From: Allomyces arbusculus
Lineage: Eukaryota; Blastocladiomycota; Blastocladiomycetes; Blastocladiales; Blastocladiaceae
Assembly: GCA_027604705.1 (NCBI GenBank)
Contig: JADHYV010000054.1
Span: 1 to 64,000 of the forward strand
Reading direction: 5' to 3'
Length of the DNA stretch: 64,000 nt
The notes beneath the pieces are model-generated. The model worked only from the letters and a program-made list of their open reading frames with translations, was not told the DNA's origin and did no database searches. The translations under genes were made by a program, and so were the position numbers. Positions 21,377 through 32,000 of the stretch are shown here, piece after piece (position 1 is the stretch's first letter; each line of letters starts with the position of its first letter).

Positions 21377-22768
21377 ATGGCCTCGACCTCGCCTGAGCAT
21401 CCACATCTACGCTCGCGGCTCGAGTCTCTTCCGGATGTGGTGCTCCGCAAGCTGCTGTGCCACGTTGCTGCAGTCGGCCGCGTTGCGCTGATCCAGCTTG
21501 CGCGCGCGTCGCCCATTATCTACAAACCTGCTGTCACCGTCGCGATCCAGACTGCGCCTGCAGACTGGCACCCAGTCTCGGTCATGACCATGGGCAACTT
21601 CCAAGTCGGCCGCGTTTTGTGGCGCAAGACAGATGTCAAGGATGCGGTCGGTCGCTTGGTCTATGCCAAGGCCAAGTCGCCGCTTTTGTACTTGGTCTGG
21701 GCTGATTTCCTGTGTGACCACCCGCAGCGTTACTTTGAAGTGTTTGGCCCGATTCCGCCCTCGCAGGTGCACTCGCTCTGCATTCTTGCGACTACGATGC
21801 CACTTGTGCAAGCAACGCTCACCCATGCTCGTCGAGTGCATTTGTCGGACAGCAGTTTCCAGAGTTTGACGCGTTTGGACGCGCTCGGCGGTTTTCCACC
21901 CGCCGTGTCTTCTCTGACCGTTTCCGTGGATCTGTTCGACTTTGTTGGCCCAAGCAAGGCTGCTGCCGTTTCGCTTTTGGCCTCGTTGCTGACTCGGTCG
22001 CAGGTCAAGTCGCTGCGCATCGAGTTCACAGACTCGCATCGGCAATCGGGTCACGGTTCTGTCGTAATGGATGCGCTGGAAGCGCTCCTCGCGAATGGCA
22101 TTCCGCCGACAGTCACAGTGTTGGCCATGAGCGGGTCGTTTGATCTTGCGCTCAACCATCTTCGCTCGCTCCCAGTTGCCTGGCCGCAGTCCTTGCAGCA
22201 TGTGAGTTTGAACTTGCGCAGGGGTAAAGAGAGCGGGTCGGTGACTGAGCTTATGCTGCCGTCGCTTGCAACTGCAAATTTGCCGCTCGAGTCGCTCAAG
22301 CTGTCGAATATGACACTGGATAATGGCACGACGCGCGACCACGTTCTCGCTTGCCTTGTACCGTCGCTCTTATCATTTTCGCTCGAGCTGTCCGAGTCGA
22401 CGCTGGATCCGCTAAGCTCTGTGCATTCCGTCATTCATGCGCTGTCCACGACGTGCCCTACGCTCTGCCGGCTCCAGATTCAACTTGCCGCAACGCTGGA
22501 CCCTCTTCTGCTCGACCAGTTTGCTGCGACCACAATCCCGCTTCTCCACAACCTGCCTCTGGCTCATCTTGGTCTTTGCGGTTTCGGGCTTGGATCATGC
22601 GCTGGGTCGATTGCGGTGTTTGATGCGCTGGCCGCTCATGTTCCGACACTGCGGTCGCTCAATCTGTCGAAGAACCCCGGTGTAGACGACGTCGTTGTGG
22701 AGATGCTGGTGGCTCGGTTTCCACAGCTGCGCCAGCGCGCTCATATCGGCGGGGACCAAGGCCACTGA
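21377..22768 (+). CDS. F-box/leucine-rich-repeat-like protein
   Basis: A single-exon gene of 463 residues. The N-terminus (about 16-50) reads LESLPDVVLRKLLCHVA followed by ALIQLARAS, which fits a degenerate F-box that would dock on Skp1 in an SCF ubiquitin ligase. The rest is a string of irregular leucine-rich repeats; examples are SLRIEF, SLQHVSLNL, LESLKLSNMTL, LAHLGLCGFGL and LRSLNLSKNPGVDD. The substrate is unknown. The start is placed just before the F-box at an ATG with A at -3; the frame is open farther upstream but without family resemblance. Codon use is less GC3-biased than in the neighbours. Confidence 0.72.
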   Translation: MASTSPEHPHLRSRLESLPDVVLRKLLCHVAAVGRVALIQLARASPIIYKPAVTVAIQTAPADWHPVSVMTMGNFQVGRVLWRKTDVKDAVGRLVYAKAKSPLLYLVWADFLCDHPQRYFEVFGPIPPSQVHSLCILATTMPLVQATLTHARRVHLSDSSFQSLTRLDALGGFPPAVSSLTVSVDLFDFVGPSKAAAVSLLASLLTRSQVKSLRIEFTDSHRQSGHGSVVMDALEALLANGIPPTVTVLAMSGSFDLALNHLRSLPVAWPQSLQHVSLNLRRGKESGSVTELMLPSLATANLPLESLKLSNMTLDNGTTRDHVLACLVPSLLSFSLELSESTLDPLSSVHSVIHALSTTCPTLCRLQIQLAATLDPLLLDQFAATTIPLLHNLPLAHLGLCGFGLGSCAGSIAVFDALAAHVPTLRSLNLSKNPGVDDVVVEMLVARFPQLRQRAHIGGDQGH

Positions 22769-23244
22769 TCCAACACGCACGAGCTTGAAATATGATAACC
22801 GCACGATTGAGGTTGTTCTGTAGCGAAGTTCTGTTGTGAAGTTCTGGACGGAATACACGTTTGACTTTGTCGTTTTTTGGCTTGTCATGTGGAATGGGAA
22901 TGTAACATGTTGCTTTGATCAAATAGCGAACTGGTGGGACGGTTCTGAGGCAAAAGAACAGGACACGACGTTTCGGCTATTGGCCTCTCATTCCTTCTCA
23001 CACACCCGCATTCATCTGCACAGCATCTGCCAATCTGCAACTATGCCGACCATGATTGCCCACGCAGCTCACTTGCCCAGCGTATGCAGATTGGCATTCT
23101 GACGGCGAGCGACAACAAATGCAAGCGGCAGCGGCCAATAAACGTGAAACATGATTCCAAGAGGCGATGCCTTTTCAGCAAGGATTGGGGATGAGAAATA
23201 GACCATACAATCAGACGCAGCATCGAGAATTCTGCCATCTCCTA
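22769..23244. other. Intergenic with short inverted repeat
   Basis: No gene was recognised. An exact 11-bp inverted repeat (GCCAATCTGCA at 23029-23039 and TGCAGATTGGC at 23085-23095) could form a hairpin; its meaning is unknown. Confidence 0.5.
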
Positions 23245-23988
23245 CAGCAAAACGGAATCAACAGCGAGGCCATTGTCACGCCGCCAGATCGCCCGCGGCC
23301 GTTTGCGGCAGCGTACCTCTACACCTACACGGCACTGCAACGTGAAAGTGTCTTTGACCTCGTGGTTCCGCACCACGAGTTCTTCCACGGCGTCTCAAAT
23401 TGGCTCACGGGCGGGCCCAGCAACTCCGACTGTCTGTCGATGCGGCAGGCCAAGGGCATGGGCGAGGGCTGGTCGGATATGTTCGCCCTCGCCGTGGACA
23501 TGCTCGATAACCCGACTGTCACGCGCGACTCGGCCACGCCATTTGCGCCGTACGTGATGGGTAACCCGGCAGGGATGCGCACGTTTCCGTACACGTCCGA
23601 TTTGACCGTGAACCCGAGCAGGTACTCGTTCCAGGGCACCGAGCAGTACCGGGACGTGCACAAGTTTGTCGAGGTGTGGGCATCGATGCTCTGGGAAGTG
23701 TATTGGAACTTGGTCGACAAGTACGGGTGTGGGCCGCTTGAACGCGCCAATTTGACCGACGGGAACGCGCTGTAGCTGCAAATTATCATGGATGGGCTCA
23801 AATTGCAGCCCTGCCAACCGTCATTCATCGACGCGCGTGACGCGATCTTGCTCGCCGAGTTTCTGCTCACGCGCGGGGTCAATAATTGTTTGATTTGGCG
23901 CGGTTTTGCTTAGCGCGGGTTGGGGTACACGGCTACGGCGGGGTTGTACGTGGATTCGTTTACCGCTCCGCCACAGTGTGCGCAGTAG
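23245..23988 (+). pseudogene. Fungalysin 4, catalytic-domain-only pseudogene (host gene)
   Basis: This corresponds to the third (catalytic) exon of the three-exon fungalysins. The zinc site survives as HEFFH (about 23371-23385), and GMGEGWSD remains as well. However, TAG codons at 23773-23775 and 23911-23913 interrupt the frame before the natural TAG at 23986-23988. No signal peptide or propeptide exons were found upstream in the preceding 480 bp. The first ~40 residues are eroded relative to the paralogues, with the TPPDG motif still visible. It looks like a fragment left by incomplete duplication or by deletion. It lies between the F-box-like gene and VPS11. Confidence 0.88.
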
Positions 23989-24545
23989 CTTTGCCGGTTT
24001 GTCGTTTGCAGGTCTTGCGTGACCCTTGCCCTCTTTGCGGATTATGTTGGTACTGCCGCGCCCTTAGTAGATTCCCCTTGTTTAGCAAAGACGCATTTTG
24101 GTGTGGATTCTTCAGTTCAAACTTGCTGCGGCATTGGTCAGCAACATGGGCGAAAGGATTGGCGGTTGGTATAATTGTTGACGCAAGGAGCGCAAGGACT
24201 GACGATGTGCGCATAGGACTGGTGCATGTGTGGTTGAGACTTGCTGGCCACTTGTGAGCTGGTTCGCTTCATCCTCAGCATGAATCTACCACCGCATCAT
24301 GAGATGGTCCTGATGCGGCAGGACCATGTCATCTTCGTTTTGCTGGACTTTCGGCGCCTTATCCCTGTCCATCATGCTTGTGCTCTGTCAGGCAATATTC
24401 AATCCACTACGACGCCATCATGCCAACCTGTATCTACAATCCAAAAAAAAAGACTAGCCGCCTTCAGCACCCTCCACGCAATGCCCCCACACGCTCCCAC
24501 GCATCCTCACCTAGCACTCACGCGCAAATCGCGCAACGCATAGAC
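23989..24545. other. Convergent intergenic region
   Basis: This lies between the fungalysin 4 pseudogene (+) and the 3' end of VPS11 (-). It is AT-richer, and no gene was seen. Confidence 0.5.
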
Positions 24546-27500
24546 TCATCGAATCGCCTTGCGCGAAAACCAGTCTGCCACGACCGCAAACCCGTCGTCG
24601 GCCGCCTCCAACTACACAAACAACCCAACCAATCCCACGCACCACGTCAGTTATTCTGCGCACCATCATCCTACCTCCTCCCGCACGAGTCGCTGTGATC
24701 GCACCTTGCCAAAGAAATCCTCGCCAGCCTGCTCGGCCAAGGTGCGCTGCAGCGCCACGGCCTTGCGGTGCGCCTTGATGCATTTCGGGCACTCGGGTGG
24801 ACCGGACGCGGTTTCGTTGAGACAGCTGCGCGGGAGTGGAAAAGAGTGAGTGATCGATCGGCAATGACACGATGGAGGACGGGCGGGCACGGACCTGGCG
24901 TGGTACGAATGCTTGCACAGGAAATGGTGCGTCGGCAAGGTCAGCGCGTGGTTGCACGCGGCGCACGTCGGAACTTGGAACGTGACGGGTCTAGCACGGC
25001 CAAGCAGGTGCGGATAAGAATGGAGATTGCGGTGACGAGTGAGACGATGGAGCCGGCGCGACACGTACTGCGTCTCGAGCTGCACGATCTCGTCCTTCAT
25101 CTTCTTGGTCTCTTGGCGATATGTCTGCACGAGCGCCTCGTTCTACGCACCCACCACCAAACGTCAGTTCGCTCCATCACATTCCCCCAATCCACCCAGC
25201 AACGACGTGCCTCGGCAATCACTGCCTTCTCCCTCGCAATTCGCTTCGCAAACACCTCCTTGACCACGCCAAATGGCACCTTGCCGTTCCGCGCAACCAC
25301 CGCCAACACTTCCACTGGTGCCATGACCCCTTTCGCGTCCACATAGGCCAACACCTGTTTTAGCGGATCTGCGTTATCCTCCGGATCATACCGGTCGGCC
25401 AAGTAGGCCACGACGCGCCGCCACAAGTCCGGGTCCTTGGCGCCGTACTCGTGGCAGACTTGCAGCATGGCCGGCACATTGCCCGACTCGGCGTGCAATG
25501 CAAGTAAGTCCTTGGCGCCGGTTCCGGACCGCGAGTAGAGGAACGCGAGTGCGGACCGCCAGTGCCGAGATTTCGCAAGAAGGAGCGCATGCGCGGGCGT
25601 GCACTTGGCCTATCAACCGAACTCATTCCCTTAGCAACCGACCCACACACACACATCGTGTCCACCAAAACGATCGTACCTTCGGGTGCTCCAACACCTG
25701 CATCGCCGCGCTCGCCTCCGTGCACGCGGCCAACGCCGCGTCCCACACCTCCGCGGGTACCACTTCCACCACCTTGGCTTCCTTGACGACCGTCGCCAAA
25801 TAAAAGCTCTGCGCGTACGGCTCTGGTGGCGGCGGCAACAACCGTGCCAAATCGCGCACCGTCGTCGCCAAACTTTCCCCGTCGTCAGGCACTTCACCCA
25901 CGACCGTCGCAACCAGCACCTGCGTCGTTTCCTGCGGCACATGTGCGACCAACGCGGCCCCGACCCTTCGCCACAACCCGATCCTCGCGCGCCGAGGCAA
26001 CTTACTTCCCGCCGGCCTTAACAGCGCCAACGCGCCCTTGTAATCCTTGACGTCCCGCACGAGCATGACGACCAACGCCTCCCACATTTCGAACCGCGTC
26101 GCCAGTCCCACCGCCACGTCCGGCAACCCGCCATGCAAGCAGCACGTAATCGCCGCGTCCACATCAAACTCGACCCCCGAAGACACCAGGTCGTCGATCG
26201 CGCCCCTGTTCCGTCCACGAATCAGGCACGTGAACAAGAGTTGCGAATGCTCCGACGCCGCTCGCCCGGTCCGGTGCAAGTGGTGCAGGTACGCGACGAG
26301 CTGGTCCATGTGCGTCGCGCCCGACAGCGCGCGGACGACACGGGAGGGTTCCCAGGTCCCGACCGTCTGAATGAACTGCGCGAGCGCGCCGGCGCCGTCG
26401 CCCTGGCTCAACAGGTGCGCCGCGTAGGCGCCATGCAAGTCGGCGAGCACCGTCCGCGCCGCATCGGACGCCGCGCCCGCGCCGGCCAATTCGCGCGCGG
26501 CGACGGCCAGGGCCGCGGGGAACTGGCCTGCGGTCTGCAATTCGTCAAGCCGCGCCGGGAGCGGCTTTTCCTTGAGTCGCAGGACTTGCACGTCGGATGT
26601 GCGCGCTCCGTCGGTCACGACCAGGATCGAGTCGGCGCCCGCGGCGGGCGGCGCGCGGGTGCCGCCCAGGGGCGCGACGAGATGCACGGGGGCCACGTGC
26701 GCCGAGTAGACGCATAGTTTGTGTTCGAGGTGGTACAGGGCGAGCGAGTCGCGGACCAAATCGGGGGACCCGGAACTCGAAACGATGGCCAGGTACGGGC
26801 CGATAAACGAACACGACTTGACGTGCGTGAATGGGTAGGTCGGGCCCTTGCCGGACTCGGTCGAGTACAGGACGAGCCCTTTGCTGCGGATGATCAGAAC
26901 GTGGCCCGCGTTCCGCGACGCCATGAGCGCGGGTACGGCGCCGACGTCCGGCGGCGGGACGGGGATGGGGGGAACAGCGGTGCCCTCGTCCTTGTCTAGG
27001 TCGACGAGTTGGTCCTTGACGACGGTCCAGATGTGCGTGCGCGTCGTGATGACCAGGTGCGACGGGTAGGTGCAGACGAGACCCGTCACGGGATCCGTGG
27101 GGGACTCGGTGCGCAGCATGATGTGCTTCGAGCCCGGTGCGAGGATGGCTTGGGATGCGGTCAGGTCGGCGAGGGGAGACGGCGCGTAGGGGAGCGGGCT
27201 TGGTGCGCCCGAGGGGGTGGTCGGCGGGTTGGGGCCTGTGGCGGGGGGCGACTTGACGAGCAGGATCGCGCCAGACGTGAACGCGATACAGGTCGCAACC
27301 ACTCCGGAATGTGGCGACGGTGGTGTGACTGCGAGGTGGGTGATGGCGCCGAGTGGGGTCAGGCTCGCACGGTGTGGGCTTGCACCAGTGGATGCGGCGA
27401 GCGCGAGCGACAAATTCTTGGACAGCCCTGCAAGCAAACCCGACGCGGCGTGCGCGAGCGAGACCGATTTCACAATTGTCCATGGCACGTCGCCATTTGG

Positions 27501-27950
27501 TCGGTAGTGCACGATGCGCACGGCAGGCGCCGATGCCGCCGGGTCGTCAAGACCCACGAGCAAGACAACCGGCGCGTTGCTCGTGGTGGTCGTGCTCGAT
27601 CGTTGCACGGCGAGCGCGGTAATGTGCGCGCCGTCGTCAGCGACGGGGAACGAGTCGGTGCGTAAGCGCGGTGGAGCGGTCGGGGTGGCGGGTGCATGGC
27701 CGCAGACGGCGTGCAAATTGCCCGAAGCGTCGGCAAGAATGATCAGGCCGGCGTGGGCACCGGCGGCGGTGGAAGAGGGCGGGACAACGACGTGCGCGAC
27801 GAGGTCGATGCCCGGTAACAAGGCGGCCAGGTCGTTAGCGCCGCGAAAGGGAGCGGCACAGGCGTCGAAGAGCGCGGCACGGCGCCACCACGCGCCGGGG
27901 CCCGAAGGGACGGTGGCCGAGGCCGGGGACGACGCAGAGGTGGTGGCCAT
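24546..27950 (-). CDS. VPS11: Vps11, HOPS/CORVET core subunit
   Basis: Core subunit of the HOPS and CORVET tethering complexes for endosome-vacuole fusion. Minus-strand exons are 27950-25680, 25609-25211, 25142-25069, 24990-24895, 24825-24675 and 24611-24546, coding for 1018 residues. The first exon holds the N-terminal beta-propeller and the start of the clathrin-type helical repeats. Exon 2 continues them (AMLQVCHEYGAKDPDLW). Exons 3-5 give the QTYRQETKKMKDEI coil and a RING-H2 (C924-x2-C927, then FLCKHSYHASC and ECPKC). The 66-nt last exon ends with ADDGFAVVADWF, matching the end of the family. Intron 2 starts GC rather than GT: the gapless fit to Vps11 across the junction favours GC-AG over a nearby GT that would add five residues. 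Confidence 0.9.
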
Positions 27951-29041
27951 TGGTGGTCGGGTCTGTTGTCGAAGGTGGTGGTGTCGATGGATGGCAGGCT
28001 CGACGGTCCAAATGGGCGGCGCGCAGGCGATCGCACGCGTAAGCGGCGAGTGCGGCAAGTTGGCGTTGGTCTTGACTGGGCGCGTTGCCGTCGTCGTCGT
28101 CGTGGACAGGTCGCTCGGCCGGCGCGCTGGTGGACAGAAACAGCCCCTGTGGATGGTCGCGCGCGTTGCGGCGCGTGGAGAGCGGTGACGCGCCGATCCG
28201 ACAAGTCTGACAGCGTCGTCACGTTAATCCTGCTCACCGCTCCACCGCAATTGCCAGGGGCGCCCGTTTGCCTGTGCACCGCTTTGCATCACATTCGTCT
28301 TTGCGCTCGAGCTTCCTGGCGGAACTTCACCACCACGACCGCACCGCTGCACTGCCGGCGCCGACGACGTCGACGACTCCCGCGACTGCCTGCGACAGCG
28401 GCACCGACCGCAACTTGCCGCACTGTGCTCGGCGCCGCGCGCTCGACCGCGCGCCAAGCTCGCGCCAGGTCGCCATTGACCGTGCCGCCCATCGCGGCCA
28501 AGCATCATCACATCGCACGCACGCTCTCCAACCACCGACTTGCCAACTTGCCAACTTGCCAACTTGCTCGCAAACTGGCTCGCGAACCCACGCGCAACGC
28601 TGCTCCGCGCTCCGACTTGACTGGGATCCGGTCGCTGGCCGACCGACGCCACGCTCAGCAGCAGCTCCAGCATCCACCGCGCATCCACTCTCCCACGCGC
28701 TCGAGTGGCGCTCGTCGAACGGTGCCTGCCTGCTCGCACCCGTGCACCACCCGGTCGGTTCCTGCTTCCCGCACGCGATTCACCACGCTTCTGTGCTCGT
28801 GCTCCACCGACGACCCAACCAACGCCGCTGCGCCGCGCCCGCCACCCGACTTGGCCCTCATTTCCGTTCCCGGGCACTTCATTGCTGGCCCAGCTGCCAC
28901 ACGTTGGCGAGCACCTGTCCGCAGCAGCCGAACGCACCGCGATCCTCGCGACGTGCGCTTGCCTCCGCTCTTTCTCTCCGTGACGGGCCGGACGACCTGA
29001 CGACTTGACGACCACAACGCGCACTTGCTGTTGCCACCAAG
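27951..29041. promoter_or_regulatory. Divergent upstream region of VPS11 and the zinc-finger gene
   Basis: A 1.1-kb region between two start codons. It includes an 8-bp tandem repeat at 28538-28567. Long open frames on both strands lack domain resemblance and overlap each other, as expected in GC-rich DNA. Confidence 0.45.
28538..28567. repeat. 8-bp tandem repeat (ACTTGCCA), 3.75 copies
   Basis: Perfect ACTTGCCA units begin at 28538, 28546 and 28554, with a partial unit to 28567. Confidence 0.85.
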
Positions 29042-32000
29042 ATGGCCACACCGGCCACGCCATCACCGCCCAGCCGGCCCGCGCCGGACGGTCCTGGTAC
29101 GCACTTCCACCCCTTGATCCACCATCGCACACGCTCGAACGAACGCGTCCTGATCCTCCTCCTCTACGCTGCTAGGCGCCCCCTGGGCCGACCTCCCGCC
29201 CGCCGCCTACCCACAATCGCCACCACCACCGGCGCCATCCATCATCGCCTCGAGCACCGTTGGCGTTGGCCCCGCGACTGCTGCCGCGCTCACCGCTGCC
29301 TCGACCGCTGCACGCACCGGCACCCCCGTCCTCGCCGTCAAACGCCCGATCTCCTTCCCGACCGTCGGCGACATGAACATGGCGCTCGCCGCGGCCCTCG
29401 AGCGCGCGCAGACGCAGTACCTGTCGGCCAGTTCGACATCGACCCCCTCGCCACCACTCGCGCCGTCGGCGTCAGCGTCCGTCTCGCCGTCCCATCCATC
29501 GCCGCTTGCACCGCCACCAACGGCGCCACCAGTCGGGTCCCCACCGACCTCGACCCGCGCATTGTCGACGGTCGCGTCCACGACCACGTCGTCCCTGCAG
29601 CAGCAGCGCCGCGCGTCGGTCGCCGCGAGTATCTTGCCTGCGCATACGGCGGCCTACGCGGCGCCTGCACGGGCGGGCGGGATCATGCACCATTCGACGA
29701 AACGGCTTGTCGGGTTGGCGGATCCGGATGCGAAGCCACCGGGCGTGTTCCCGGACCAGGATATGGCACGGCTCTATGTCTCGCACGCCATGTTGGAACC
29801 CGACGTCGGGGACTCGGTGTCGATGGTGTCGGGTCCCTCGGGGGCGTCCGGGAACGCCGCTCCTTCGGGCACCGCCGGTGGCCTGCCTGCGCTCGCGACC
29901 GCGCGCGACGAACAGGGTCCGCTGTTCCCAATCACGCTCCCGCTCCCGGGCTCGTCGCACCACGTGTGCCAGTGGGAACTGCATGTGTGCTGCCACGAGT
30001 GGCAGGACCCGTCGCCCACCTTACGCCGCACGCCGCGGCTTTGCGGCCGCAAATTCAATTCGGGCGACGCGCTCTACAAGCACTTGGTTGAGGCGCACGC
30101 CGGCGCACCCGACGCGTCCGGTACGCGGTGCGGGTTCTGTCACTGGCGCGGGTGCACCAAAGTGTTCCGCAACTCGACGCGGTACCTACGCCGGGACCAT
30201 TTCAAGCGGCACATTACCGAACTCGTCGAGTACATATGCCTGGACTGCGGCCGCAAATGCGAAAAGGATTATGGGTCCGGACGGCATATTTGTCGTGAAC
30301 ACGGCGCCGCGCATACGCGCGCGCTCGATGCGGATGTGGATGACGATGACTTGATTGTGTCCGGACCCGCGGGCGGGCACCAGGGGTTTGTCGTCACGGA
30401 CGACCAGGAAGACGTATTTGTGCGCGTCGCAGGCGGGTACGCACACAAGTCGCAGCTCGCGCCGCCGCGGCCGTCGCGCCGGATGTCGGTCTCGTCGGAA
30501 GACTCGGGGTCACGGAACGGCGCACGGTCGCCCGCGCGGTCGCCGTCGCCGACGCCGAATGGCGCACGACGGCCGTCCAAGTCGTCGGCCGGTGGTGCTG
30601 GTGCGGCGGGCGCGTCGCCGCTCGCGCGCGGGAAGCCCGGACGCACGACGCCGCCGCCGCCCCCGGTGAAAGACGCGCGCCGCCGCCAGTCGGGTAACTC
30701 GTTACGCCCGAGTTCCGGGTCGGTCGCGTCGGCGCGCGTCGGAGCGACGCCCGCTGCGAGCGCCGCGGGGAAGAAGAAACCGCCGGCGGGCAGTTCCGTC
30801 GGTGGTGCGCGCGGATCGCCGACCAAGCCCGGGACGCGCGCCGGGACGCCGATGCCCGGGGCCACGTCGTCGTCCGCCGCAGCGGCCACGGCAGGGGGTA
30901 CCGAGTCGGTCGCGACCGACTCGCCGTCGACGAAACCCTCGCTCCCACCCTTGACCCTGCCGACGCTCGCGCCGCTCGACTTTGACGACTTGTACCCGCG
31001 CTCCCCGCGGTCGCCCAACGGCCAACGCACCACGCCGCTGCCCTCTCCGCGCAAGGCCTCGTCGTCCGTGGAAGAATGGGTGCTGAACGACGCGCAACAA
31101 GCCATTGCTGCCGCTGCGGGTGTCCCCACCGGCCCACCGCCGCAAATGCGGCTGCACCGGTCGCTCTCGACGAAATCGACGGCGTCGGCCGACTCGGCGG
31201 CGGAATTGCAGATGCTCTTGTCGGAATTCGACGAGATGGAGGCCGCGCAGGCGAACGCGCGCCGTGCGAGTGTCGCCGAGAAGCGCGTCACGCCCGCCGA
31301 GTTCCTCGCGACGTATGCGGACCCGGACGTGTTGGCCGAGCTGGAGCGACTGATTGCCGCGCGGTTGCACGGGCAGCAGGAGGGGCAGAATGGAGAGACG
31401 ATGGGGGTCCCGGAGATCAAAGTGACCGCAGCGTCGGCCGCGTCCGGGTCCAAGAACGCGTCGGCGCGGTCGTCGACGGTGCTGGGCATGGTCACGCATA
31501 CGCTGGAGGTGCAGCCCGAGGCCAAGGACGACGACGAGTCGGATGGCGGCAAGGTCAAGGAGGTGAGCGCGGAGGAGGACGTGCCGCTCGCGACCCCGCT
31601 GCAACCCGCTCCCCCCGCACCGCTCGTGTTTGATTTCGCGACGCAGACGAGCCCCGCGACCTCGCCCGTCGTCGAGACCATGCCCATGGGCACGCAGACG
31701 AGCCCGGACGCCTCGCCCGTGCTCAAGCCGTTGGACCCGGTCGTGGTTGCCAAGGACAGCGATACGGACAGTGCGTCCCCCACAAGTAACAATGCTGACG
31801 GCGGCCATCGCGACCCGGACCCGGCGCTCCTTGCCCTCACCGCGCAACTGACCGAAGTCGCTGCGACATTGCTCGACAAGTTGACCGACCTGCAGAACCG
31901 CGCCGACGGGCACGACCACGTGCTTGCTGCGCTCATGGCCGCGCAGCAGGACCAGCACGACCAGCAGACGCACGAGACGGCGGCACCGGCGCCAATCGAC

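Noticed and set aside
25190-25211. GT donor (GTGGAT) for VPS11 intron 2
   Set aside because: It keeps frame but inserts five extra residues (ARRCW) where the Vps11 family has none, and leaves a very short intron. GC-AG was preferred, and the choice is flagged for checking.
27966-29000. 344-codon plus-strand frame between VPS11 and the zinc-finger gene
   Set aside because: Low-complexity Arg/Pro/Thr translation spanning the divergent promoter, overlapped by other equally long frames.
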